The notes beneath the pieces were generated by a model, which saw only the letters and a list, made by a program, of their open reading frames with translations, searched no databases and was not told the DNA's origin. DNA of 64,000 nucleotides from Flavisolibacter ginsenosidimutans (GTDB lineage Bacteria > Bacteroidota > Bacteroidia > Chitinophagales > Chitinophagaceae), in NCBI RefSeq assembly GCF_007970805.1, contig NZ_CP042433.1, forward strand, positions 2,976,001 to 3,040,000, in the 5' to 3' direction. Shown piece by piece: positions 35,514 to 44,368 of the stretch. The translations under genes and the position numbers were made by a program. The first letter of the stretch is position 1; each line of letters starts with the position of its first letter.

Positions 35514-36173
35514 ATGAGACGCTTGCTGAAATATATCGTCGGGCGAACCTACAAGCCGCTGCTGGTAAAATACCTTTCCGGCACGCGAACGTATCGCTAT
35601 AAAAACATCTGCCTTGAGGTACGACCCGAGGTTTTCCATCCGGGCTTTTTCTTCAGCACAAAATTTTTGCTCAACTACTTGTTACGCTTGTCCCTGACCA
35701 ACAAAAGCTTTTTGGAATTGGGCGCGGGCAGCGGGCTGATTTCAATTTCCGCAGCGCAAAAAGGCGCACGTGTCGTTGCAACAGATATCAACCCCATCGC
35801 CGTTGCCGGCTTGAAAAAAAACAAACGCATGAACGAGGTTGAATTAGACATCATCGAATCGAACTTGTTCGAAAAAATTCCGCAACAACGATTTGACGTC
35901 ATTGCCGTTAATCCGCCTTATTACAAAAAGAACCCCGCATCGGTGAAAGACTACGCCTGGCATTGCGGCGAGAACGGAGAATTCTTTCAAACCTTTTTTG
36001 CGGGTTTAAGCAATTATGTTCATCCAACCTCGCAAGTGTTAATGGTTGTTTGCGACGGTTGCGACAGGGAGATGATAAAACAGCTAGCGTCCAAAAATTC
36101 TTTTCGCCTGCATTGCGTAGCAACGCAACAAAACCTGTTGGAGAAAAATTTTATTTACAGCGTTCGCAAATGA
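35514..36173 (+). CDS. HemK/TrmN6-like class I methyltransferase
   Basis: SAM-binding motif I FLELGAGSGLISI, motif II VVATDINPIA and the NPPYY catalytic motif (IAVNPPYYKKNP) of N6/N5-amino methyltransferases. 219 residues. Begins at the base after the stop of the radical SAM gene and overlaps the next gene through ATGATGA. The substrate could be an amino group on a sugar or a peptide; not determined by the sequence. Confidence 0.88.
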   Translation: MRRLLKYIVGRTYKPLLVKYLSGTRTYRYKNICLEVRPEVFHPGFFFSTKFLLNYLLRLSLTNKSFLELGAGSGLISISAAQKGARVVATDINPIAVAGLKKNKRMNEVELDIIESNLFEKIPQQRFDVIAVNPPYYKKNPASVKDYAWHCGENGEFFQTFFAGLSNYVHPTSQVLMVVCDGCDREMIKQLASKNSFRLHCVATQQNLLEKNFIYSVRK

Positions 36174-36874
36174 TGAAGGCAGCAAACCATACTGATTTTG
36201 AGGCGTACTACATTTCTTTACGAAAGAAGGAAGGGCGTTTGTACACGGACGAGGAATTGAGGCATTTACCAATTGTGCACAAAACGCATCCCCTGAAAAA
36301 AGAATGGGATGCGAGAAAAGAATCCCATCGGCGTCTGGTTGCGTATTTTTTGAAAAAAAGAAGGCCGTTGCAGATTCTTGAAGTGGGTTGTGGCAACGGC
36401 TGGTTGTGCAATCAGCTTTCAAAAATTCCGGGAGCGAGCATCACCGGAATCGACGTCAACGAAACGGAATTAAAGCAGGCGAGAAACGTTTTTCCAACAC
36501 TGAGTTTTCTTCTTTGCGACTTGCAAGAGAAAATCATGGAAGAACGTTTTGACGCGATTGTTTTTGCGGCTTCTTTCCAGTATTTCAATTCGGCGAAAGA
36601 CATTCTTCAACGCTGTTTTCAACAGCTAAAAAAAGACGGCGAAATAGACATTCTTGACACCAATTTTTACTCCTGTGCCGAAGCGCTGAAAGCCGCGAAC
36701 CGAAGCCGTGAATATTTTACAACCGCAGGCTTTCCGCAAATGAGTGATTATTATTTCCATCATTCTTTCGATGAGCTGAAAAGCTTTGATTATACTGTTC
36801 TATACAATCCGTCCACGTTTGTTAATCGTCTCTTTCAGAAAGCTTCTTTTCCCTGGATTCGCATCAAAAAATAA
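36170..36874 (+). CDS. Class I SAM-dependent methyltransferase
   Basis: Rossmann methyltransferase with motif I ILEVGCGNGWLCNQL and ITGIDVNETEL. ATG at 36170 overlaps the preceding stop by 4 nt, which is the natural start; a longer frame from 35963 lies inside the upstream gene. The next gene starts in its stop codon (TAATG). About 234 residues, soluble. Likely to tailor the same product as its neighbours. Confidence 0.88.
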   Translation: MMKAANHTDFEAYYISLRKKEGRLYTDEELRHLPIVHKTHPLKKEWDARKESHRRLVAYFLKKRRPLQILEVGCGNGWLCNQLSKIPGASITGIDVNETELKQARNVFPTLSFLLCDLQEKIMEERFDAIVFAASFQYFNSAKDILQRCFQQLKKDGEIDILDTNFYSCAEALKAANRSREYFTTAGFPQMSDYYFHHSFDELKSFDYTVLYNPSTFVNRLFQKASFPWIRIKK

Positions 36875-37929
36875 TGTTTCAGCAATCACTATATCACACC
36901 TTCAAGCGTTACTGCACCTTGCAATCGCACACAGTGTCGGCTTTGCCCATTGTGATTTTGATGCCGCACAGTGCCTGCAATTGCCGTTGCGTAATGTGCG
37001 ACATCTGGAAAGGCAACAAGAACCTTAAACAATTGACGGAAGCCGATGTAAAGAGCCTTCTATCGGCGCTGAAAAAATTTGGAACGCAACAAGTGTTGAT
37101 GTCCGGTGGTGAAGCGCTGTTGAATCCGGCCTTTTTCTCGCTCTGCGAAATATTAAAGAAGACCGGCATCAAAATCACCTTGCTTTCAACCGGTCTTGCG
37201 TTAAAGAAAAATGCCACACGGATTTTGCAATGGGTAGACGATATGATTGTCTCGCTTGACGGGCCGGAAGAACTGCACGACCGCATTCGGAACGTTCCCG
37301 GTGCTTTTGCAAAAATGCAGGAAGGCATTGAATGCCTCAAAGGCTTCAATCCAACGTACCGCATTACGGCAAGAACGGTGATTCATCAATTGAATTTTAA
37401 AAGTTGGCCAGCCATTGTTGACGCAGCAAAAACAATCCACCTGAACCAGATCAGTTTTTTGCCCGCCGATGTTAGCAGTCATGCTTTTAACCGCGAGGTA
37501 TTGTGGGGCAGCGAAAGGCAAAACGAAATTTTAATTGCCGAAGAAGAATTGCCCTTACTTGAAGACGTGGCGGAGTTGATTGTGAACGAGTATGCGGCTG
37601 ATTTTGAAAACCGTTTTATTACGGAATCGCCAGCCAAGTTGAGAGACATCGTTGCTTATTACAAAGCAGTGCACGGCCTGGATGAATTTCCGTTTAAAAA
37701 ATGCAACGCACCGTGGGTTTCTGCGGTAATTGAGGCTGATGGCTCTGTAAAACCGTGCTTTTTTCACGCGGCATTTGGAAACATTCGCGAGCAATCCCTG
37801 ACTTCAATTATAAACGGCGAGGCCGCAAAAAGCTTTCGCAAAAACTTAAGCACAACGCAAAACGAAACCTGCAAGCGTTGCGTGTGCTCTCTTCATCTTT
37901 CACCCCGCACAAACCCCGCTAGCCGTTGA
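36874..37929 (+). CDS. Radical SAM protein with SPASM/twitch-like C-terminus
   Basis: Cluster motif CNCRCVMC (CxxxCxxC) near residue 35, GGEALLNP, and VSLDGPEELHDRIR as in anaerobic-maturase/MoaA-type enzymes. The C-terminal Cys residues in KKCNAPWVS, VKPCFF and CKRCVC are arranged like a SPASM or twitch auxiliary cluster. Members modify peptides, cofactors or sugars. Coupled to the preceding methyltransferase by a one-base overlap, 1 nt from the next radical SAM gene. Confidence 0.88.
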   Translation: MFQQSLYHTFKRYCTLQSHTVSALPIVILMPHSACNCRCVMCDIWKGNKNLKQLTEADVKSLLSALKKFGTQQVLMSGGEALLNPAFFSLCEILKKTGIKITLLSTGLALKKNATRILQWVDDMIVSLDGPEELHDRIRNVPGAFAKMQEGIECLKGFNPTYRITARTVIHQLNFKSWPAIVDAAKTIHLNQISFLPADVSSHAFNREVLWGSERQNEILIAEEELPLLEDVAELIVNEYAADFENRFITESPAKLRDIVAYYKAVHGLDEFPFKKCNAPWVSAVIEADGSVKPCFFHAAFGNIREQSLTSIINGEAAKSFRKNLSTTQNETCKRCVCSLHLSPRTNPASR

Positions 37930-37930
37930 C

Positions 37931-39394
37931 ATGAAAAAAGTATTGCTAACGCACTCCTATTTTCTGCAGTTTGATGCAAAGCAAAAAAAACTGGGACAAC
38001 CGTATGCACCCCTGGGGACTTTGTATGCTGCCGCCGTGTTGCGTCAGCACGACTTCGACGTTTCCGTACACGACGTAATGTTTGCACACAATGCCGATGA
38101 AGTCATCCAGTGCCTTGAAAGAGTTCAACCAAGTTATTTTGTTCTCTACGACGACGGCTTTAACTATCTCACCAAAATGTGTCTCACCAACATGCGCGAA
38201 GCGGCGTTTAAAATGATTGGTTTGGCCAAACAACGGAACTGCGTCGTAATTGTTTCCAGCTCCGACAGCACCGATCACGCCGAAAAATATTTGGCCGCCG
38301 GTGCCGATTTCATTCTGCTTGGCGAAGCCGAACAAACGTTGCTGGAATTGCTTCAAAGTTTAGAAGCCGGCAGCAAGAACGTTGACACAATTCAAGGCCT
38401 TGTTTACAAGCAGGAAAACAAGGTTGGCAAAACCCCGAGAAGAGAGATTTTGAGGGATTTGGATTCTCTTCCTTTTCCCGCCTGGGATTTAATTGACCTT
38501 GAGCCGTACCGTCAAAGTTGGCTTAAACACGCGGGTTATTTTTCCGTGAACGTGGGCACAACAAGAGGTTGTCCTTTCAAATGCAATTGGTGTGCAAAGC
38601 CTATTTACGGCAATCGCTACAATGCCCGTTCACCGCAAAACGTAGTGGATGAATTGCTGCTGTTAAACGAAAACGTCAATTACGATCACATTTGGTTTTG
38701 CGACGACATTTTTGGTTTAAAGCCCGGTTGGGTACAAGAGTTTGCAGAACTCGTTTTAAAAAACAAGCTGCAACTGAAATTTAAAATTCAATCAAGAGCC
38801 GACTTGTTGGTGCAGGAAAATTATGTTTCTGCATTGGCAAAAGCCGGTTGCGAAAATGTGTGGATGGGCGCAGAAAGTGGCTCGCAAAAAATTTTGGACG
38901 CAATGGACAAAGGCACAACCGTTGATCAAATTGAAACGGCAACGGCTTTGTTGAAAAAGCACGGCATCAAACCTTCCTTTTTTATTCAGTTTGGATACCT
39001 TGGCGAAACGGGCGCAGACATTTCGTTAACGATAAAGATGATCAACAAGCTGCTGCCGCACGAAATCGGCATTTCGGTTTCTTATCCTTTGCCCGGGACA
39101 AAATTTCACGAGACGGTAAAAGAGCAATTAAAAGGGAAAGCCAACTGGACCGATTCGGATGATTTGGCCATGCTCTTTCAAAACCAGTATCCGCCGTCGT
39201 TTTACAAACAACTTCACCGCTACGTGCACAAAAGCTACCGCAAGCATTTGGCATTGAATACCGCATCGAAGCTTTTGCAAAACCCGTTGACGATGGAGTT
39301 TAACGCCGTGAAAAAAGCCTTGTCGGTGCTTTATTACATCCCCGCAACGTATCTCCAAAAAAGAAAACTCCGGCAACTCCAGCAACCCGCATGA
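37931..39394 (+). CDS. Radical SAM protein with N-terminal cobalamin-binding-like domain (second copy)
   Basis: Cluster motif CPFKCNWC, downstream WFCDDIFGLKPGW and NVWMGAESGSQKIL, and an N-terminal B12-binding-type Rossmann region (PYAPLGTLYAAAVLRQHDFDVSVHDV, ADFILLGEAEQTLLELL). It resembles the BchE-like methyltransferase/cyclase group. 487 residues. Overlaps the following methyltransferase by 4 nt. It shares domain order with the copy at 34014 but differs in sequence, so it is probably a paralogue with another target. Confidence 0.9.
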   Translation: MKKVLLTHSYFLQFDAKQKKLGQPYAPLGTLYAAAVLRQHDFDVSVHDVMFAHNADEVIQCLERVQPSYFVLYDDGFNYLTKMCLTNMREAAFKMIGLAKQRNCVVIVSSSDSTDHAEKYLAAGADFILLGEAEQTLLELLQSLEAGSKNVDTIQGLVYKQENKVGKTPRREILRDLDSLPFPAWDLIDLEPYRQSWLKHAGYFSVNVGTTRGCPFKCNWCAKPIYGNRYNARSPQNVVDELLLLNENVNYDHIWFCDDIFGLKPGWVQEFAELVLKNKLQLKFKIQSRADLLVQENYVSALAKAGCENVWMGAESGSQKILDAMDKGTTVDQIETATALLKKHGIKPSFFIQFGYLGETGADISLTIKMINKLLPHEIGISVSYPLPGTKFHETVKEQLKGKANWTDSDDLAMLFQNQYPPSFYKQLHRYVHKSYRKHLALNTASKLLQNPLTMEFNAVKKALSVLYYIPATYLQKRKLRQLQQPA

Positions 39395-40215
39395 GCAACC
39401 TTTCCGACTATATTAACGAACTCAAAACGGCGGAAGCATTTTCAAAACAGTCGCTTGTTTTTGATGAAGAATACACGGGCAACACCATCATTCAATACAA
39501 ACGCAAGCGTGTACGCGAACATGTGTTGCAACTGGTAAAACCTTCGTCCTCCATTCTCGAATTAAACTGCGGCACTGGCGAAGACGCTCTGTACTTTGCG
39601 CAAGGAGGACACAAAGTACACGCCACGGATGTTTCGGAAGGAATGCTAGCAAGGTTAAGAGAAAAGAAAAGCCTTTTTTCTTTCGGCGAGAATATTACAA
39701 CCGAGCTTTGCTCGTTCAACCAATTGGAAGCGCTCCAAAACAAGGGGCCGTTTGATGCCATCTTCTCCAATTTCGGCGGACTGAATTGTACGAGTGAGCT
39801 GGACAACGTTCTTGCATCGCTCGACGCGTTGCTCAAGCCCGGCGGGGTTGTAACGCTGGTTATCATTCCACCTTTTTGTTTGTGGGAAACGCTCTTGTTT
39901 TTTAAAGGACAGTTTAAAACCGCATCGCGCCGTTTCTTTAGCAGCAAAGGAAGAAAAGCGCACATCGAAGGCGTTTATTTCAAATGCTGGTATTACAAGC
40001 CGGGATTTGTGACAAACTGTTTAAAAGAGAATTTTGCGCTTCAGAAACTGGAAGGCTTGTGCACGCTTGTACCGCCTTCGTACATGGAAGGCTTCGCGGA
40101 AAAACACCCGAAACTTTACCGCTATCTCATCGCAAAAGAAGAAAGCTTAAAAGAATCATGGCCGTGGCGAAGCATCGGTGATTATTTCATCATCTCTTTG
40201 CAAAAAAAGAAGTAG
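39391..40215 (+). CDS. Class I SAM-dependent methyltransferase
   Basis: Motif I SILELNCGTGEDALYFA and VHATDVSEGML identify a small-molecule-type methyltransferase (274 residues). Last gene of the rightward block. Its 3' end overlaps the convergent glycosyltransferase gene by 26 nt. No terminator was seen in the overlap, so the two transcripts may run into each other. Confidence 0.9.
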   Translation: MSNLSDYINELKTAEAFSKQSLVFDEEYTGNTIIQYKRKRVREHVLQLVKPSSSILELNCGTGEDALYFAQGGHKVHATDVSEGMLARLREKKSLFSFGENITTELCSFNQLEALQNKGPFDAIFSNFGGLNCTSELDNVLASLDALLKPGGVVTLVIIPPFCLWETLLFFKGQFKTASRRFFSSKGRKAHIEGVYFKCWYYKPGFVTNCLKENFALQKLEGLCTLVPPSYMEGFAEKHPKLYRYLIAKEESLKESWPWRSIGDYFIISLQKKK

Positions 40216-41014
40216 GCGCAGAAGCAAAAACATTGGCCGCAGTTTGCAGAACAACTTCTTTGCCGCGGGCCTGTTTGCGAAGTTGATGAAGATATTTGTA
40301 CTTGAGCCAGGTATAATACGCGATGGTTACGGCAATCTGCCGGCCTTCTCTTCCGTCTAAAAAACCAAGCTGAAAGAAATAAGATTTTGCACCGTTAAAC
40401 AGCGGCGAAACAAAGCGCTTAAGGAAGGTTGCTTTTTTGTTTTGCTGTAAATATTTCTGTGCGCCTAAAAAAGCGTAATGCTCTTTTTTCTGCTCGTGCT
40501 CACTAAGATTTGAAATGCCCAAATGAATGATGGGCTGCTTTATTTTTCGTTTCGAAACGTTCGTCATTAATTTTTCATGAACGGGGAATAAATCCCACTG
40601 GCCAAACTTGCGGTTGTAAAGACGAACCACGCCTTCAAAGCCAAGCGTTCCGTAGCGAAGACGTTTGCCGGCAAAATAATTTTCACGCCTGATCTTGTAA
40701 ACGCACAACCCGTCGTTCAAATCAAGACCGTGCAAAGCATTCGCCAGTTCAGGACTTACCCGTTCGTCGGCATCAAGTGACAATATCCAATCATGTTTTG
40801 CAGCGGCCGCACCTGTGTTTCTTGAATGTCCGTAGCATTGCCATTCCACAGCAATGAGTTTTGCGCCGCAAGCCCCGGCGATGGTTGCCGTTCCATCACT
40901 GCTGCCGCAGTCAACAACAATTACGTCATCGGAAACAGCGTGCGCCGAACGTATGCAAGCCTCGATATTTCGGGCTTCGTTTTTCGTGATGATAACAGTT
41001 GTAATGCAGAGCAT
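40190..41014 (-). CDS. Glycosyltransferase family 2 (WaaE/KdtX-like)
   Basis: TTVIITKNEARNIEACIRS and DDVIVVDCGSSDGT at the N-terminus, DWILSLDADERVSPELA for metal binding, and later GFEGVVRLYNRKFGQW as in LPS core heptose/glucose transferases. Last gene of the leftward polysaccharide operon, 3 nt after the nucleotidyltransferase gene. Confidence 0.92.
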   Translation of the reverse strand: MLCITTVIITKNEARNIEACIRSAHAVSDDVIVVDCGSSDGTATIAGACGAKLIAVEWQCYGHSRNTGAAAAKHDWILSLDADERVSPELANALHGLDLNDGLCVYKIRRENYFAGKRLRYGTLGFEGVVRLYNRKFGQWDLFPVHEKLMTNVSKRKIKQPIIHLGISNLSEHEQKKEHYAFLGAQKYLQQNKKATFLKRFVSPLFNGAKSYFFQLGFLDGREGRQIAVTIAYYTWLKYKYLHQLRKQARGKEVVLQTAANVFASAPTSFFAKR

Positions 41015-41017
41015 AAG

Positions 41018-41941
41018 TTAAGGCACAGGTTTTAAGCGTTGATTGTATTTGCGCAACACGGCAAGAACGCTTCGTTCGTAAACGGCCATAAACTTTTGCT
41101 GAAAAGATACCGGATCGGGCTTTGCGCAATGCTTTGCAACGTCCATAGCCATTAGGTTACCGTTTGCATTGACTCGTTTTTGTTTCGTCTTTTTTGCCCA
41201 CCGGCTTGCGGTAATTTTCATGAACAGAAAATCCAACAGGTTGCCAACCGTGTTGTTCAGCAACCCTTCAACGGCCTTCTTCAAAACGCTGTTTCCGGCT
41301 TCTTTGGTATAAGCAATTTTCATGGTGTGATTGGGCAGAAAATCCTTGCTCCATTGGTTGCTTTTGAACAAATTCTGAAAGGCTGCAATGCCTCTTAAAG
41401 GCAAAAGCGTAGCAAGTTCCGTAGCCGTGTAAATATTTTTTTCTTTTATCTCCAGTCCTTCTTCATCCACGTAATAATTCATGCAGAAAAAATGCTGCTT
41501 CTTAAAGAGGTAGGTAAACTTTTTAAACAAGTGCATAAAGCTTCGGGCAAGCCAGAGCCGGTTCTTTTTTGTAACAATGAAAAAATCAATGTCCGAGGTC
41601 TCGTCCGCATAGTTTTTGGAAAGCGAACCCGATACCGCCACGCCTCTTACAAAAGGAAAAGACGACAAAAATTTAGCTATTCCTTCCGCCGCATCCAACA
41701 ACTTTTTAGCCGCGAGGTTTCCTTTTCTTCTGCGAATGATCAGATCATAATCGTCCTGCAAGCAAAAGAACTCGTCAAAGCGAAAAATTTGGCCTTCGTT
41801 CAAGAGCTGGGCCAATGCTCTTACAAAGTCTTCCTGCGTATAAGGACGGCGAAGGAAAAAGAAAATTTCCGTTTGCGTAAGCGGGTATTTGAAGATATCA
41901 AAGTAAGCGAGGGTGGTTAATATATCGGTCTTTGCGCACAA
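41018..41941 (-). CDS. Nucleotidyltransferase-fold protein
   Basis: VRGVAVSGSLSKNYADETSDIDFFIV matches the GS-x(n)-DxD core of pol-beta-type nucleotidyltransferases (quoted here as two parts: SGSLSKNY and SDIDFFIV). The N-terminal 80 residues look like a winged-helix (YFDIFKYPLTQTEIFFFL). 307 residues, no membrane helix. A nucleotidyl transfer activity inside a glycan operon is uncommon; its target is unknown. Located 11 nt after the ligase gene. Confidence 0.75.
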   Translation of the reverse strand: MCAKTDILTTLAYFDIFKYPLTQTEIFFFLRRPYTQEDFVRALAQLLNEGQIFRFDEFFCLQDDYDLIIRRRKGNLAAKKLLDAAEGIAKFLSSFPFVRGVAVSGSLSKNYADETSDIDFFIVTKKNRLWLARSFMHLFKKFTYLFKKQHFFCMNYYVDEEGLEIKEKNIYTATELATLLPLRGIAAFQNLFKSNQWSKDFLPNHTMKIAYTKEAGNSVLKKAVEGLLNNTVGNLLDFLFMKITASRWAKKTKQKRVNANGNLMAMDVAKHCAKPDPVSFQQKFMAVYERSVLAVLRKYNQRLKPVP

Positions 41942-41952
41942 TTCGGAAAGGT

Positions 41953-43269
41953 TTAAACGTTATCAATAGAAACGTAAGAATGAACGGTGAGGTTGCCGGT
42001 TTGTTTTGCGGATTCGTATTCAACCGACGCCGTCTTTCTTTTGCAGTGCGCACAAACAAACAAGGAGAAGAAAAAGCCGTAGAAAAAGATGCCTTTGTTT
42101 CGCGAAAGAATGTTTTCGGAAACCGATACTACCGCTATTAAAACAACGAACGAAATAAAAAGAAAGTTCTTTGCTTTTACCGCCAGGCGCAAACCCCAAA
42201 AAAGCGTGTACAAGTAAATCGTTAGCGCAAGCGCACCGCCCGTTAACAAAAAGCTGATGTATTGATTGTGTGCGTTCAACTTGTTTAAATAAGAGTCATA
42301 AAGCTTGTGGTTGAAATACTGTTCTTTCAATAAGTCAACTTCATCACCGGCGCCATAACCAATCAACGGCGATTTCTTTATCAAATCAGTTGCAAGTGCC
42401 CACCGCTGCATCCTCGAATCGGCAATAGAGGTTGCTACAGAATTTTCCGAAAGGTCTTCCTTCATCTCGCTTAAAAAGCGTGTACGAAAACTGCCGGCAA
42501 AGACAATTACTGTTGCCAGCGCGGCGACAAATAAAACAGAGATGCCGATAAGTCCTCTTTGTTTTTTATCCTTCAAAAAAAAGGGTGCAACAAAAAATAA
42601 CAGGAGCAACAAAGCAATCAGCGTAGCTCTTGACTCCAATTGAATTAATCCAACGAGTAAAACACAAGCGGAGAAGAAATAGAGAGTACGAATTAATGGC
42701 CGCCTGGTTGACGTGCCGTAATAAAGAATGCTGGCAAGCGAAAGGGCAAGATAGAGCGAAAGATAGGTGGCGTGCATACCGATGGGTTCGGAAAAATTGT
42801 GGTTAAGGAAAGCGGGCTTTATTAAAGTTGAAAGCGGAAGATGATTGTAACGAATGATTCGCAGCGCATCAACATAGAGATAGAAAACAACAAGAACGGA
42901 AACAAAAGAAAAAGCCAGTAAGAGAGGCTTTGTGCATTTTCTTAAATCAATGCGGTTTAGAAAAAGCACCAGCGGAAAAATCAGAATTGCCGATTGCCTC
43001 GACAATAGACGAAAAGCTTCTCTCTGATTGCTTGAATAAATTGTACACATAACTGTCAGAAAAAAGACCGATGCAAGCACAAAAACTTCTTTACGAAGAA
43101 GATTATTCCAGTCATTACGCTTTGCGTGAATCAGTGTGTGAACGACAAAACTGATCAACACAACCTGGCTGTAAAAACCATCGAAAGACAGCGTCAAGAG
43201 AAATAAAACAAGGTGCCAATAACTGATTTTATTTGCAAGCCCATCGTTTTGAAGAAACATAGCTTTCAT
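41953..43269 (-). CDS. O-antigen ligase/polymerase family membrane protein
   Basis: About ten to twelve hydrophobic helices with the large periplasmic loop typical of the Wzy/WaaL family (after ESRATLIALLLLL, then DSRMQRWALATDLIKKSPLIGYG and LNAHNQYISFLLTGG). These proteins polymerise repeat units or ligate them to an acceptor. Start is uncertain: ATG at 43269 gives a 40-nt overlap with the upstream glycosyltransferase; ATG at 43314 or 43260 is also possible. Confidence 0.87.
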   Translation of the reverse strand: MKAMFLQNDGLANKISYWHLVLFLLTLSFDGFYSQVVLISFVVHTLIHAKRNDWNNLLRKEVFVLASVFFLTVMCTIYSSNQREAFRLLSRQSAILIFPLVLFLNRIDLRKCTKPLLLAFSFVSVLVVFYLYVDALRIIRYNHLPLSTLIKPAFLNHNFSEPIGMHATYLSLYLALSLASILYYGTSTRRPLIRTLYFFSACVLLVGLIQLESRATLIALLLLLFFVAPFFLKDKKQRGLIGISVLFVAALATVIVFAGSFRTRFLSEMKEDLSENSVATSIADSRMQRWALATDLIKKSPLIGYGAGDEVDLLKEQYFNHKLYDSYLNKLNAHNQYISFLLTGGALALTIYLYTLFWGLRLAVKAKNFLFISFVVLIAVVSVSENILSRNKGIFFYGFFFSLFVCAHCKRKTASVEYESAKQTGNLTVHSYVSIDNV

Positions 43270-44368
43270 TTTTTGCGCTTTGGCAGCATTCAAAAAAATA
43301 ATTTTCGTAAGCATCAATGATTTTATCCCAACTGTATTGTTGCCTTATCTTTTCGGTGTTGTTGCGTGTAAACGTTTTTTTTGTTTCGGTGCAAACGGTC
43401 TTTTCAAGTAAGGCCTTCACGCATGCCGCACAATCAAAATAAAAAGCGTCATTGCCAAGAACTGCTTTGTTGAAAATGTTGTCGTGGGCTGCAATCAGCG
43501 AACCGCTGGCCATGGCTTCGAGCAGCGAAGGATTGGTGCCGCCAACGCTGTGCCCGTGAAAATAAAGTTGCGCATTGGCCCGCAGGGCATGAACCGTTTC
43601 CTGGTCGAAAATGGCGCCGAGAAATTTTATACGGTTGTCGCTCCCGTATTTACCAACAAGTCTTTTTCCGAACTTGTTCTCAGTCTTTCCAATCACTAAA
43701 AAATTTTTTTTGCAATTGCTGGCGCTGAAACCATCTAATATCATCTCCACGTTGTTTTCGGGTTCCATTCTTGCTATCAACAAAAAGTAATCGTCTTTTG
43801 CAAGATTGTATTGCCGCAACGTTTCTTCTTCTGATGCAGCGGGAAGAACCGCACCGTAAGGAATAAACTTTGCGTTGACGGAATATTTCTTGTCGAGATA
43901 ATCTTTTATGGCCGGCGAATCAGCTATGTGAAAATGACTGTGTTTTACCGCCAGCTTCTCCGCATATTTCAAAAAGCGTTGCACGGTCTTCGCGTACTTT
44001 GTTCGCTTCCATTCCATGCCGTCCATGTTGGAAACAATGATGCTATTTTTTGGAAAAAACGAATGCCAAACCGAGCTGCTCGTATAGCCCATGAAGAGCC
44101 ACACGTCGAAATTATTTTTACGTGCATGACGTATGCAGTTTAGGTCGTAAACAAACTGTCCGGCAGTGCCGAGCATGTGTTCCGGATCGTAACAATGCTG
44201 AATGCTTACGCCTTTCCACGACTTGGCCACGTTGGGATGATTGTGTGAATTGTAAACGGTCACGCTATGTCCTCTTTCCACAAGTCCTGTAGCCAATTGT
44301 TCGGTGATCTGTTCAAACCCGCCGTAGTGATTGGGAATTCCTCTTGTTCCGATGATGGCGATTTTCAT
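43229..44368 (-). CDS. Glycosyltransferase family 4 with DUF1972-type N-terminus
   Basis: IAIIGTRGIPNHYGGFEQITE is the hallmark of the DUF1972 group, often rhamnosyl- or N-acetylglucosaminyltransferases of surface polysaccharides. The C-terminal donor domain is seen in LIARMEPENNVEMILDGF and HGHSVGGTNPSLLEAMASG. 379 residues. Overlaps the oxygenase gene by 4 nt. Confidence 0.92.
   Translation of the reverse strand: MKIAIIGTRGIPNHYGGFEQITEQLATGLVERGHSVTVYNSHNHPNVAKSWKGVSIQHCYDPEHMLGTAGQFVYDLNCIRHARKNNFDVWLFMGYTSSSVWHSFFPKNSIIVSNMDGMEWKRTKYAKTVQRFLKYAEKLAVKHSHFHIADSPAIKDYLDKKYSVNAKFIPYGAVLPAASEEETLRQYNLAKDDYFLLIARMEPENNVEMILDGFSASNCKKNFLVIGKTENKFGKRLVGKYGSDNRIKFLGAIFDQETVHALRANAQLYFHGHSVGGTNPSLLEAMASGSLIAAHDNIFNKAVLGNDAFYFDCAACVKALLEKTVCTETKKTFTRNNTEKIRQQYSWDKIIDAYENYFFECCQSAKNESYVSSKRWACK

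Noticed and set aside
35963..36169. Upstream extension of the second methyltransferase
   Set aside because: It lies inside the preceding methyltransferase gene in another frame; the ATGATGA overlap at 36170 is the natural start.
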